Assembly: GCF_019175385.1 (NCBI RefSeq)
Contig: NC_083341.1
Span: 63,583,800 to 63,647,799 of the forward strand
Direction: 5' to 3'
Length of the DNA stretch: 64,000 nucleotides
Source of the DNA: Lycium barbarum
Taxonomy: Eukaryota; Streptophyta; Magnoliopsida; Solanales; Solanaceae
This document shows, in pieces, positions 10,545 through 21,532 of the stretch (its first letter is position 1; every line of letters begins with the position of its first letter). The translations under genes were made by a program, and so were the position numbers. Under the pieces are notes generated by a model. That model saw nothing but the letters and a program-made list of their open reading frames with translations. It was not told the DNA's origin and did no database searches.

Positions 10545-10594
10545 AGTTATTCGGACTCTTCGAAAGTGTTGCCGCACCAGTGTCGGGTCCTGTT
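10545..10594 (+). repeat. Dispersed repeat arm (ttcggactcttcgaaagtg...gtgtcgggtcct)
   Basis: This segment is the approximate reverse complement of 11,944-12,020 (shared words: gagtccgagtaa/ttcggactc, gtgtcgg/ccgacac, aggtcct/ggtcct). The two arms face each other about 1.35 kb apart, with an LTR-like segment between them. Confidence 0.55.
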
Positions 10595-11690
10595 GGTCCC
10601 AAACGCACACGCAAGTATACGTGATCGTACAAGTAATATAGACTGTTAAGTCCAGATATCGATCCCACAGAGACTTATAATTAACTATTTATCAAATTAA
10701 ACTAATGCTAATTATCTAATTAACCAAGAAATAAAATCCAAATTATATTTGTAAACTAATTAAAAATAAAAGAAAACAATTAATGAACTTCAACCAAGAA
10801 AGAACAAATTTTTATCGGAGAAGAGATAGATCTAGGACTATGACCACTAACAATCCAGTTGAGTTTTCAAATCGTTCTACCTATGGGTTAGTAGTTGACC
10901 GGTTAATTATAACTTTATGATATTCTCTCGAACTACTCACAAGCCTGTAGATGCTACTATAACGCCTATATCTCTATGGTCGTCAGAGGTAACAAGAACG
11001 CATTTATTTCTCCGTATTCAACTAAGTAGGGCTAAAGGGTATATCTCTATCTTCGGTAACAAAACGATTAAATCGAGCAAACTCTATTTATTCTTATTAC
11101 GTGCGTGAATTCCCTTTCTCAAGTCCAATTCCCGCACCACAGATAGTGTTCAATTAGTGATCAAGTAATCAAACAATTAAGACCAAGAATAAATAAATAA
11201 CCCAAAGATAGAAAATCAATAGATAGAAACGATAATCAAACGTCAACTTTCATATTTGTGTCAAAGCCCTAGAACTAAAGAGTTTAGCTCCACATAGACA
11301 TGGAGGAAAAATAACAAATCATCCGAATAAAAATATCAAAATAAGTGTTACAGAGAAGAGAAGATAAAACCCTGTAACTATGGCCTCCACGGCGGCTCCA
11401 AGCTCTCTCTAGGTCCAAAGTTATGAACTAAGGGTTACAAGCTATCCAAAGTTATGTCAAAACTGTGTAGAATATCTCTTTATAGGGTACTAAAAGGCCT
11501 GGGCTTTTAAAAACCAAATACAACTCGGACCAGGAAAAATCGCGGGCTCGCATCACACCCACATCGCGGGTGAAACGCGGAACCAACAGAGAGTCAGAGA
11601 ACAGTTCTGCATTTTCTTTCGTCTTCTTTGCTAACTTTAATGCCACATGGACAAAAGCTAAGGTAAGCTCCATTAAGCTGCTTGCTTCAT
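10595..11690 (-). mobile_element. LTR-like segment, minus orientation (family E)
   Basis: The left end (tgttggtcccaaacgcacacg, then gtacaagtaatatag) is the reverse complement of the right end of the segment at 22.7-24.17 kb (ctatattacttgtacgacc, then gcatgtgcatttgg). The two are therefore opposite-strand copies of one LTR family. On the minus strand a TATA box lies at 11,477-11,484. Just upstream is a CpG-rich patch with words such as atcgcggg and tgaaacgcgg (11,528-11,580). No coding region is present, and the right boundary is not fixed. Confidence 0.55.
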
Positions 11691-11943
11691 TTTACTCTTA
11701 TTTGTTGGCTTCTTGTCATGCCTTTGTCCCCTTTTTTTTTGTTTATTTATTTTCTCTTTTTGTAACTTCTACACTTTTCAGTCAATTTTGCTTCAAATCT
11801 CTTCACCTTTACACCTCTTTATTTCTATATAGTAAAATATAATATTAAGCACAACTCATTACAATTAATACTTAAAAGACAATTAAAAGTACTAAAATGT
11901 GAGGCGACAATGGCTAAATATATGCAATTTATGGCCGAGCATC

Positions 11944-12020
11944 AGGTCCTCCAAAAATACACTACTTTTGAAGGATCCGACACGCACCCGACAACACATT
12001 TTAGGCGAGTCCGAGTAACT
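11944..12020 (-). repeat. Dispersed repeat arm paired with 10,545-10,594
   Basis: It contains ggtcctccaaaaatacact, gatccgacacgcacccgac and gagtccgagtaactta, the inverted counterpart of the arm at 10,545. It could be one end of an element that later received the family E LTR, or a separate insertion. Confidence 0.5.
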
Positions 12021-12384
12021 TAACTTATACTTATTGTGCATGTTACAATATTTTGAATATAGTGCTTGGATATTTGTTTTATTTAAGTTATGTGGAGTTT
12101 GCTGGATATTAGGAAGTTGGAATATGCAGTATTTGAAGACGTCTATCAAGTTGTATACTCATATATTAGACGACCTGCATAATTCAAAATCAAAACCAAA
12201 ATTAAAAAAGAAAAAGAGAAAGAACTTGCCGTATGGCCGCGTAAGTGGAAAGGCAACCGGTTGGATTTCATTTACAGCAGTATTTTCTATTCATTTAAAT
12301 TAATATTTTTCATCTCCCACTACTTATTCATTTGTTTCTCAATACATGTTCAATAGTTTTATGTTATTTACTAAACAATGGGAT

Positions 12385-12413
12385 ACACGTGCAACGCATG
12401 TGTCGAAGGCTAT
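12385..12413 (+). mobile_element. Candidate Helitron 3' terminus (hairpin plus degraded CTRR)
   Basis: An 8-bp stem, acacgtgc / gcatgtgt, with loop aac lies at 12,385-12,403. It is followed about 6 bases later by ctat-t, a degraded form of the CTAG-T Helitron end. I infer a decayed Helitron whose body may extend left to about 9.65 kb. No Rep/helicase coding sequence is present. Confidence 0.4.
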
Positions 12414-13190
12414 TCACTAAAAATATTTAAGATAGCTAGGTTGGAGTGGATTCCATGAATAACACATTATATATACTCACCATCTTATTATTGCCAATTG
12501 ATAATGAGCTAACAAAGTGATCTTTAACCTCTTGTTTCCTTTCACATACTCTCTTGTTTAAAATTGCTTCACAGTCCAAAACAAATCCCATATATATTGT
12601 TAAAGCTATATATTATTTGTGTATGACTAGGAACAGCTAATGTTTAGATAAGAATAGACATGGGCATCTAAAGCTGTTTCTGAAGAAAAAACAGGCAAGC
12701 AGCAGGAATCATGACCAATTAAAATTTTCATTATAGATAGCACTGTCATGGCAGGAAAGTTGCAAAACAAGAAAGAATGGAACAATTTATTATATATGAC
12801 AATTTATTATATATGAAGATAAATTCTCAAGTGTCTTTAGGATGCCAGTCGAAACACGTACCTCAAACAAACAAGCCAAGTGTAGTGAATAAAGACTGGA
12901 TTGTGCTCGTACAAAATACTGTAGAATTCTCTCCTCTTAATATTTTCCTATTGTCTATAGTTCAAAAAGAATAAGATACCGGAAAAGAATGGCCCATATG
13001 GAAAGATAAAGTAGCCTTGCAGGTACAATATTTAAAAAGGAGAAATCATAATAAATCATGGAGTAAAAAAATATGAGATATTTTCTTTCCGTCTCTAAGC
13101 CTTGGTCACCATTACCTGGTTCCTGTGGTGGTATAGCTTAGTCAAGACAGACGCAAGCTGGTTCGGGCTCTTATTGTTATAAAAAATATA
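12414..13190. other. AT-rich noncoding sequence
   Basis: No gene or bounded repeat is recognised. At 13,026-13,085 there is a roughly 50-bp sequence (ggagaaatcataa core) that recurs at 13,433-13,485, on the other side of the Stowaway MITE. Confidence 0.4.
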
Positions 13191-13428
13191 CTCCCTCCGT
13201 CCCATTCTAAGCATCTTAGTTTGACTTGACACAAAATTTGAGAAATAAAGGAAAACTTTTAAATCTAGTTGTCTTAAATTAAAGATGTGTTTAGTCCTTT
13301 GAATCTTGTGGTCTTAAGCTTGTCATGTAGAATGTTGGGATTGAAAAACTTACTAAACATAAAAAGATGCACTCTTTTAGAGACATACCAAAAAGAAAAG
13401 TAAGACACTTCAATTGGGACAGAGGGAG
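13191..13428. mobile_element. Stowaway-type MITE (Tc1/mariner)
   Basis: A 238-bp element has ends ctccctccgtcccattctaag and the reverse complement ctccctctgtcccaattgaag, the diagnostic Stowaway terminus. It is flanked by a TA dinucleotide on each side (13,189-13,190 and 13,429-13,430). Confidence 0.93.
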
Positions 13429-14124
13429 TAGTATATTTAAAAGGAGAAATCATAAAAAAGTATGGGAGAAGAATATATATTGGTTTTGTTGAACAACGCA
13501 GGCCATGTCCTTGTGGGCATGTCCCTCACTAACCAACCCGCAGTGTTGTTGCTCAATTTACACCATCTAACCCGTTTGGCTTGACATGCAGAGTTGATAG
13601 AAATGACACATCTTTAATTCCCCAGAAAAACATATCACATACTTCTCAAGACATTCTCAAGGCCCACCGTCAGATACAACCAAATAAATGATGCTAGTAT
13701 GCTAAAGACTAGGCTATAATAATTTTAAAAAAAATTCCAGCTGTGGTTAAGTTGTTATATATGAAAGAATGCATGTTTCGCCTGCAAAAATATATCATGA
13801 CGAAGCTCAAAGTTAATACTTATTACAATAAGAATTTGGAATCATGCTCTTGTCACTTCCCAAATTTCAAATTAGGTAGTATCAGTTCAGGTTCATTATA
13901 TAATAACCATTATGCTTCATTTTCAAGTAATTTTAATTTGGCTATATGACTGTTTACTGTCTATATTTATTTAAATTAATCTTGGTCCAATCTCATGAAT
14001 TATCAGTTTTCCTAACGCTAGAAATTCTCTATATTTTCAGGTTCAATACTAGAAAACTCAATTTCAATTTTAAGTTCATAATTCTAGAAATTAGGTACAA
14101 AACAGTTATGGGTTTATACACTTT
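13429..14124. other. AT-rich noncoding sequence between MITEs
   Basis: No gene is recognised. The short frames at 13,743-13,949 and 13,946-14,338 lack motifs, and the second runs through a MITE. The first 55 bases repeat a segment found just left of the Stowaway element. Confidence 0.4.
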
Positions 14125-14373
14125 GGGGTTGTTTGGTTGTTGGTTAGGAGGGAATCTATATATTATTTTATACATTGATTTAGTTATACAGCGTTTACTA
14201 ACTTATACATGTATTAGTTATATGCGTGTTTTTAAATTGCAAATCAAACACGTACTAGATGTGTTGAATTTCATATATAGGAAAAGAATGCTACCAAATA
14301 TTATACTACTTAGTACTTATGCAGGAAATAATACCTGAATAACTTAGCTCCTAACCGGCAACTAAACTACCCC
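14125..14373. mobile_element. MITE with GGGGTNGTTTGGTTG termini (copy 2)
   Basis: The ends ggggttgtttggttgttggttagg and the reverse complement ggggtagtttagttgccggttagg match over about 24 bases with few differences. The interior shares words with the copy at 9271-9569. This is the same non-autonomous family. The flanking target duplication is unclear. Confidence 0.75.
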
Positions 14374-14397
14374 AATGGGTCTATATAACTTGTCATA

Positions 14398-14662
14398 GAG
14401 CCCGTTTGGATTGGCTTATAAGTTGCTTATAAGCTGTTTTCAGCTTTTTTGAGTATTTGGTTGGCCAGCTTAAAGTCATTTTGTGCTTAAAATAAGCTCA
14501 AAAAAAATAATTGAGCCCATTTGACTTAACTTATCTAAAGCAGCTTATAAACTGAAAACAGCTTATAAGCCAAAAAAAATAAGTTAGGCTACCCATCTTA
14601 TTTTTTTTAGCTTATAAGCTGCTGCAAACAGCTTATAGGCATAAGTCCATCCAAACAGGCTC
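14398..14662. mobile_element. MITE with GAGCCYGTTTGGAT termini
   Basis: A 265-bp foldback element has terminal arms gagcccgtttggattggctta and the reverse complement gagcctgtttggatggactta. Internally it repeats agcttataagc palindromic words several times (about 14,415, 14,540-14,570 and 14,610-14,640), so nearly the whole element can pair with itself. It is flanked by ata on both sides, compatible with a 3-bp duplication (PIF/Harbinger-like). The superfamily is tentative. Confidence 0.8.
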
Positions 14663-15329
14663 ATAATTCGTCTCTTTTCCTCTATTCCTTTTTCCTAGCA
14701 CTACTTCCCTATGCTTCTCTTTTCTTCCTCTCTTTTCATCCATTCTAAGCATAAATTGGTCAATTATCTTACCTTGATTACAATTTTCCAACTAGATAAG
14801 ACCTCCCCAAGAAGCCGCCCAGACACGTGAAGTTGTCCCGTACATTTCTTACAGAGAAATTAAGCCTTAACAAGGCAGGCAGTTGCTTAATTACTTAATT
14901 AAGTCGAATTGTGGTTTGCATGGTTGCAGTCCTACGTGTTAAAAAAACAAGATTGATGAGTAGTGGCAGTAGAATATCCAGCTGACAAATGTCAATGTCA
15001 AAGGAGTCAACCCTTAAAGACCCGGTGCTCCCTTTTCTATGTTCACGTTCGATTGCGTCAAAAGACTAATCATTGTCCCCTTAATTTTGGATGAAATTGC
15101 TATGCGACACGTATTTCCTCGATCTAATGCTTCTCGCTTTACTATAAATCCGCATCCCACTCCCATGAACAGCTCATTTTGTTAGAATCCTGATATGACT
15201 GATTTAAAAAATTAAGATCACTGCTATTTAAAATAATGCAAGATCTCTGAAAGCTTCTTGACTTTTATCAAAATAACATCCATCACCATATAGAATAAGA
15301 GAAGCAAAAGCATAATGTGATGATAGGTG

Positions 15330-15560
15330 TCATCACCACAAAAAATGAAATTAAAAAATAATTAATCCCAATTTAAAAACTGTTAAATTGTAATTACTAC
15401 AAAAAACAAAATTAAATAAAACTAAAAAAATAAAACTGTCAATTTAAAACTCTCAAATTGTAATCACCACAAAAAAAATGATGTTGAAAAAAAAAACACA
15501 ACAACTTAAAACTGTCAATTTTAAAACTGCCCGTGCAATCACCATAATAAAAGCCACATA
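15330..15560. repeat. Degenerate tandem-like repeats (aaactgtcaattt / attgtaatcaccaca words)
   Basis: Three diverged copies of a unit built from aaaactgt-aatt and a following caatcaccacaa/attactacaaaa word recur at intervals of about 65-75 bp. They are separated by A-rich sequence. Origin unknown. Confidence 0.45.
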
Positions 15561-16173
15561 CGGAGTAAATTTTATTTTTAAAAGGAAAGATAAAAAAGAA
15601 AAGATAATAAAAATAGAAAAAGACCAAAGAAATAAGTATTAACCAATCTTAAACCAACCCAAACTCTTGCCACGTCTCTGTCTAACTTCCTTTTTTAAAA
15701 ATCAAATTACTTCCTTTCGTGTGTAATTTTCATTATTCTTGATTCTTTCTTTTTGCACCCAATAAAGGATTTCTCCGCATTGAAATTATGAGTGTCAGGG
15801 GACTTTCTTAATTTCTTTGTTATGCATATAATTATTTCAAGAACTTGTGCTTCCCACATGGGTAAACATGCATGAGGTATCCTCTCAAGTAGAAATTTCA
15901 GAGGGAAGACGTCACACAGATTGTATCTGAAGCTATTTATTTTGACATTAGAGAATATGTTTGTTCATTCTTTTCCCTAGATAGTATAACCTTACATAGA
16001 AAATTACAAATTAAATATCTCAGACATACATTTAAAGTGAAAAAGGAAACGAGGAAAAAATAGAGAGACGTTTAACATTAAATGGGAAAATATAACTTAT
16101 AATTTTAAATAACAGAGATAATGTGAGGATATTTATACTTTTAACTTAATTTTTTTTTAAAAAGCAAATAATA

Positions 16174-16184
16174 ATAAATAAATA

Positions 16185-16215
<31 letters not shown>
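16174..16215. repeat. ATAA/AAT microsatellite
   Basis: Tandem aataaataaat units pass into about ten aat trinucleotides. Confidence 0.9.
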
Positions 16216-16849
16216 GAAATATAGTTTATATTTAAGCAATGAAATAATATCGAGCAATAGAATAAAAGTATATAAGAAAAGCCATACTATGTTATCAATT
16301 TAAGTGAAGACGTTTGATTAGATACGGGTTTAAGAGAAAAAAGAAAAACTATCAAAATAGTATGGTCTAGAATAAGCTATAAAAACTTTTATGGCTTATC
16401 TCATTAACAGTAAAATTAAAACTTATTAAATTAAACTGTTACTCAAAATAGAAAGATTTTTTTTTATGCACTGATTAAAAACAAAAGAATGTCACATAAA
16501 TTGTACAATATTGATAGACAAGAAACAAAAGAGAAAAACAATATAAGAAAGGTTAGTATTAAATATAATGATAGACTTATTTGAATTTAATATGTAAAAC
16601 ACTTTTGAATTATAATGATACAAGTCATATATGGATAATATGTATAGAAAGTCAAAACAAAGGAAAATATTTAACACTGAAGCGAATATTTTATAACATT
16701 ATGACGGGGTATGTAGATAAATCAGTTACTATTCACTATCAATCACTATACTTTCTCGATTAGAAAAATATAAAATATAGTTAAAATAATTTAATTTTTA
16801 GAAAAGCAAGATACGCAGTTGCTATAGTTGACTTTTTTCAAAAAACTCA

Positions 16850-16877
16850 CTGCGCATCGCGTGGGTATAATACTAGT
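16850..16877 (+). mobile_element. Helitron 3' terminus (hairpin plus CTAGT)
   Basis: A 6-bp GC-rich stem, ctgcgc / gcgtgg (with wobble pairs), and loop atc at 16,850-16,864 is followed after 8 bases by CTAG-T at 16,873-16,877. This is the expected arrangement for the 3' end of a plant Helitron inserted between A and T. The hAT element starts one base after the final T. Confidence 0.6.
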
Positions 16878-17069
16878 ACACTAAACCCGTCAACCGGTTC
16901 CAACCGGACCGGACCGGTAACCGGTTACGGAACCGGCCGGTTTCCGGTTAAAAAACTGGAACCGGTCACCGGTTTTGGTTTAACCGGTTCCGATTTACCG
17001 GTTACAAATTCGAAACCGGAATCGGTCCGGTTCAAACAGTCCAAAACCCTTTTTTTTTTGTTTTTTGTA

Positions 17070-17076
<7 letters not shown>

Positions 17077-17160
<84 letters not shown>
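17077..17160. repeat. TATC then TA dinucleotide microsatellite
   Basis: About four tatc units pass into roughly 35 TA units, inside the hAT 3' untranslated region. Assembly length here may be unreliable. Confidence 0.95.
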
Positions 17161-17164
<4 letters not shown>

Positions 17165-17257
17165 AGGTATGTTTACATATGTTATATAAGTTTATAAGTA
17201 AAGTTTAAATATTTACTGACTAACAGGCTAACAGCAAATCAGCAATACAGCATATAC

Positions 17258-17259
<2 letters not shown>

Positions 17260-17319
<60 letters not shown>
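17260..17319. repeat. TA dinucleotide microsatellite
   Basis: A run of about 29 TA units lies within the hAT element. It is followed at 17,320-17,560 by a duplicated AT-rich block (cctaaaatatagtaagaatatacttatatatatc occurs twice). Confidence 0.95.
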
Positions 17320-17322
<3 letters not shown>

Positions 17323-17738
17323 CATATTAAGTTATATGCTTAAGTTATAGTGTTATACTACATATACCTAAAATATAGTAAGAATATACTTATATATATC
17401 AATATACTTAGGTTATATAACTTATATATATATATATATATAGATATATGTTTAAGTTATATATATATACCTAAAATATAGTAAGAATATACTTATATAT
17501 ATCAATATACTTAGGTTAAGTTATATGTATACTCTATATTATAAGTATATTCTTAGTATATTTTAGTTATTTTTCAAGTATATAACTTTCTAGTTTTTAA
17601 TTTAAGTAGATGCATATCATAAGTATATTTTTAGTATATTTTAAGTATATTCCTAACTTAATATAAGTAAAAATATGAACACAAGTAAATAGAAGAAAGC
17701 TCAATGAGCCATATATTTTATTCATTTTTGGATAACAT

Positions 17739-20079
17739 TTATTTGCAAGTTGTAGTTTTTTTTTTTTTTAACTTGCAAATAATTTCGTTAATTTCCCCCA
17801 TATCATATTTGGCCATGAAGATATCTTCAAAGTCTTCCATTTGGTCCGGTCCACTTGCTATTAAATCTTCAATTTCTTCCTCTTCGCCTTCCTCCGCTTC
17901 TAAGTTTTGGTTGCGTCGCTCCGATCTAATCCAATCGCGAATGCACACTAGTACTTGCAAGCTAAAGCCAGATAATGAACGTCTATGGTCTCCAATTTGC
18001 TGTCTTCCTTGGCTAAATGCGCTCTCCGAAGTCACGGTTGATACTTGAACCGTAAGAATATCTCGAGCCATTCTTGAGAGTATCGGATGACTTGCCTTGT
18101 ACTTCTTCCACCATGCTAAGACGTCCAATTCATTCAGTTCCTTGATATCCACATTTGGCTGCATCAAATAAAAGTTATATTCATCAAAGTTTGCACTACA
18201 AGAAGGAGTTGGCTGTGAATGTAAAACTTTTAAATGCGACAAACCCGACAAGCCCTTTTTGCTACTTTGAGAAGTAGTAGGGCGTGGAGCAACGGGTGTA
18301 GCACGTTCTTCCAAATTAGAATAATGAGTAAAAAAAATTCTAAACTCATCATCAATAGCGAGTTCGGCTTCAGCTAAAAATGGTTGAACACCCTGTTCAA
18401 TTTCTAAAAATGTATAAATTCGACCAACCAATGCTTTAGTATAAAACACTTTTAAACAATGATTTAAAAGAGAACCCAATATAAATAAAGTTGGTATGGA
18501 AAAAAAATACTTCTTAAATTTGATTATCATTTCAAAAATAGCCGCTTGATAACCGGGTTTATATTTATATTCTTGTAAAACTCTAGATATTTCTGCTAAG
18601 TAGGCTAAAATTCCGGTTACCGTGGGATAGAATTATCTAGAAAAAGCAAGAGTTGCATTATAAATTTTTTTTGTAAGAGTTCAACACATTCTTTAACATC
18701 TTCCCAATGCGTAAAATTTAACCAATCATCACTATTAATATTATATTTATTGTGAACTTGTTGTATGAGAATCTTATACTCATATGCTTGTTGTAATATA
18801 ATGTAAGTGTAGTTCCACCTAGTCTCAATTTCTACTTGAATTTTCCCAGGTCTAAATTTATTTTCCACACAAGCATTCTTAAAATCTCTAAGTCTTCCCC
18901 TATTAGCATTACAAAAAGAAACGCAACCGCATCTCTAACTTTTTGAATAGAATCGTCAAAACACACAAGACCATCTTTAACAATTAAATTTAAAATGTGA
19001 CAACTACATCTCACATGAAAAATACCAATCGCCTTTGTATTATTAGAAGCATTATCTAAAGCAATACAAAGTGTTTTTCTATAAATATTAAAAAATCTCA
19101 TAATAGTAGACATTGAATCCACTAAACAATTTCCATCGTGACGACCTTTTCCTTCATCATATAAAAAAGTTATAATTCTTTTTTGCATAACCCAGTTGTC
19201 ATCAACCCAATGACATGTAATAGGAAAAAAATATAACTTGTTAAGACTAAGACCCAAATCAGCGGTAAGAGAAACATTACAATTTAAAGAATTAAATACA
19301 TGACGCAAATAAAATCTATATTTTTTATACAAATCTATAACATCCGCTCTACAAGTACTTCTAGGAATACTCTCAAATAACGGATTATAACAACGTTGAA
19401 TGTAAGTAACAAACCTCAAACCCGAAGGAAAGGAAAATGGTAAACAATCATAAGCTACCATTTTAGCTATTTCTACACGCTCTTTTTTCTTGTCATACTT
19501 AAAATTTCTACCGGTTCGTGGGTCTATCGTCATTTGAATACCCCCCACATTTGACCCCGTTTGCTCTCCCCAAACATCCATATGTTTCTTTCTGATATGA
19601 CCATTTAGTGTACCCGTTCCACCATCCTTACTAGTTCCTTGCCTAAATGCAAATACTTGTCCACATAGGGTACATTTAACTGTTTGACTTTCCTTATCCT
19701 TAGTCATAAATTTTCAAATTTTAGCGGTTGGCTTACGAGTTCTAGGCGGTTTGTCTTATGTATGTGATTGTGCAGGACATGTATCTCCTATGGGATTTTC
19801 GGGGGTTTGTGTTTCATCATCATGATCATCATCAATTTCATTAAAAGTGTCGGGATTTTCGGGGGTTTGTGTTTCATCATCATGATCATCATGATCATCA
19901 TCAATTTCATTAAAAGTGTCGGTAAAATGTTGTTGCATTGCCTCATGACCTAAAAGTGGATCATTTCTATCAACATCAATACCTAAATTAGGTGTTTCTT
20001 CCACAAATGTTTCCTCATTAAGCCCACCCCTAACAATACCATTACTACTACCGACACCACGTCTAAATCTCTTTGTCAT
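17739..20079 (-). pseudogene. hAT transposase pseudogene (BED finger, hATC dimerisation domain)
   Basis: The transposase would bind the element's ends and cut and paste it. Reading leftward, an acidic N-terminus (20,079-19,759) is followed by a BED zinc finger in the frame starting at 19,707 (CTLCGQVF ... HIRKKH), then the catalytic core (to about 18,620). The hATC domain is in 18,530-17,739, where LAWWKKYKASHPILSRMARDIL and VTSESAFSQGR are the typical signature. Lesions visible: in-frame stops at 19,756-19,758 (TAA) and 19,714-19,716 (TGA), a frameshift near 18,900-18,930 and another near 18,620. The N-terminal acidic segment contains a direct duplication. No intron is needed to explain the frame changes, although short introns cannot be excluded. 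I infer an inactive gene. Confidence 0.85.
19797..19920 (-). repeat. 60-bp tandem duplication in the transposase N-terminus
   Basis: Two adjacent units (gtgtttcatcatcatgatca core) encode the repeated acidic phrase DTFNEIDDDHDD...ETQTPENP. The second unit has an extra catgat step, showing slippage within the unit. Confidence 0.85.
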
Positions 20080-20751
20080 TATTAAATAGAATTAATTTAA
20101 ATCACACTCAAATAAATCACAAGAAATTAAATTGCTAAAATTAAATTGCGAAAAATAAAGATAGAGTTGGAACGAAGGTACCAAATTGCCGGATTAATTT
20201 CCAACAAAGTGAAGGCGGCTAGAATTGCAAATCTACCAAAGCTACTTCGGATTGTTGCAAAATCACTAACTCCACCAACAATATTATAATTGTAAAATTA
20301 ATAATTGAAACTATAATAAGACTTTATAATATTTATTTGAGAGAAATTTAAACAGGCTAATTGTTGCAAAATAACTATAATTGAGAAATTGAGATTTGAG
20401 AGAAAGAGAAGAGTGAATTGGTGTGGATTAAAATGAAAATGAAGAAAGGTTTATATAGGGATGAGGGATAGGTTAAAGTGTTAAAAAGTTTGGGGGGTTG
20501 GGGGGGGGGGGGGGGCAAAAAATGAGTTTATGGCTATTTTTGCAAATGGACCGTTGCCAACGGTCCAATAACGGATAGCCTAACAGATGTATTAATTTTT
20601 TTTTTAATTTCACCGGTTCCGGTTTCAAAAAAATCGAAACCGGACCGGTAAGTAATATACGGTTAACCGGAACCGGTTGAACCGGTTCCGGTTTTACCGG
20701 TCCGGTTACCGGTTTGAACCGGTAAAACCGGACCGGTTGACGGGTTTATAG

Positions 20752-20958
20752 TACACATAAAATAAATGTTTATAAAATTCCAATCGTATAGAATGTGTCA
20801 CTTTGAGCATGTTCCGAGCATATTCTGTTTGACATCCTATCACATTATAAAAGAGCATTACAACTTTAAATTATACAAAGATCTCTCAGTATTACAAACA
20901 ATATAGTAACAACCTAACCCCTGATCAGAGACACTCAGATCACCAAAAACCAAAGGGG
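20752..20958 (+). other. Flank and retained 5' UTR of the RPL36 retrocopy
   Basis: This is AT-rich flanking sequence after the hAT end, then probably part of the copied RPL36 5' UTR (roughly 20,900-20,958). The join between genomic flank and copied mRNA is not identifiable without a parental gene for comparison. Confidence 0.4.
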
Positions 20959-21285
20959 ATAGCGCCGCCGAACGCAGGACTTAGTGTGGGATTGAACAAT
21001 GGACATGTTGTGACCAAGAAGGACTTAGCTCCACGCCCATCTGATAGAAAAGGGAAAACAAGCAAGAGAATCCACTTCGTCAGGAGCCTCATCAGAGAAG
21101 TCGCAGGATTTGCTCCATATGAGAAGAGGATTACTGAGCTTCTTAAAGTTGGCAAGGACAAGCGTGCATTGAAGGTAGCCAAGAGGAAGTTGGGTACTCA
21201 CAAGAGGGCAAAGAAGAAGAGAGAGGAGATGTCTAGCGTTCTCCGTAAGATGAGGGCCACCGGAGGTGCTGAAAAGAAGAAGTGA
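20959..21285 (+). pseudogene. RPL36: Processed pseudogene of 60S ribosomal protein L36
   Basis: The frame encodes an almost complete cytosolic large-subunit protein eL36 (108 codons): [20 protein letters not shown], then [19 protein letters not shown], and a lysine-rich C-terminus ending GGAEKKK. The codon at the usual start position (20,959-20,961, before GCG CCG) is ATA instead of ATG. The next in-frame starts would be GTG at 20,986 or an internal ATG. There are no introns. The 3' UTR-like sequence ends in a 14-base A run at 22,651-22,664, once the MITE at 21,533-22,633 is removed. Together these point to a reverse-transcribed mRNA copy. The body of the frame has no stop or shift, so the copy is fairly young. 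A functional gene using a non-AUG start cannot be excluded but is unlikely. Confidence 0.85.
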
Positions 21286-21532
21286 AGACTTTATCCTCAT
21301 TTTGACGATTGAGGAACTAAGTTCATTAGCTATACATGATCTTTTTGATTTAGTTTTGAAATTCTCTCTTTTCTAGAAAGAAGATTCGTGACAAGAACTA
21401 TGGCTTCTTTGAATTTTCCTTAAGATTGTGACATTTTGCTCAACTTTCAGGTCTACATTTTAGTTCTTAATGTAGTTTTGTATTCTATATTTTCGGGTAA
21501 AGCACGTTACTCCCGGCTCCTTATATTATTAA

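Larger units (their letters stand above)
14663..16849. other. AT-rich noncoding sequence, possible Helitron body
   Basis: No gene is recognised. The interval includes degenerate repeats at 15,330-15,560 and an ATAA/AAT microsatellite at 16,174-16,215. It ends at a Helitron-type 3' terminus, so part of it may be the body of a non-autonomous Helitron whose 5' end I cannot place. Confidence 0.35.
16879..20751 (-). mobile_element. hAT transposon, 3.9 kb, decayed
   Basis: The terminal inverted repeats are cactaaacccgtcaaccggt on the left and ctataaacccgtcaaccggt on the right (reverse complement). The flanks tactagta and tacacata resemble a decayed 8-bp target duplication (5 of 8 match). Dense aaccggt/ccggtt words fill both subterminal regions (about 16,890-17,035 and 20,610-20,745), as expected for transposase-binding arrays. 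The minus strand encodes a broken BED/hATC transposase. Two long TA microsatellites lie between the left array and the gene. Confidence 0.85.

Noticed and set aside
20986..21285. A 99-codon RPL36 gene starting at GTG
   Set aside because: The homologous region begins 27 bases upstream at a mutated ATG (ATA). Plant cytosolic genes do not normally start at GTG, so a processed pseudogene fits better.
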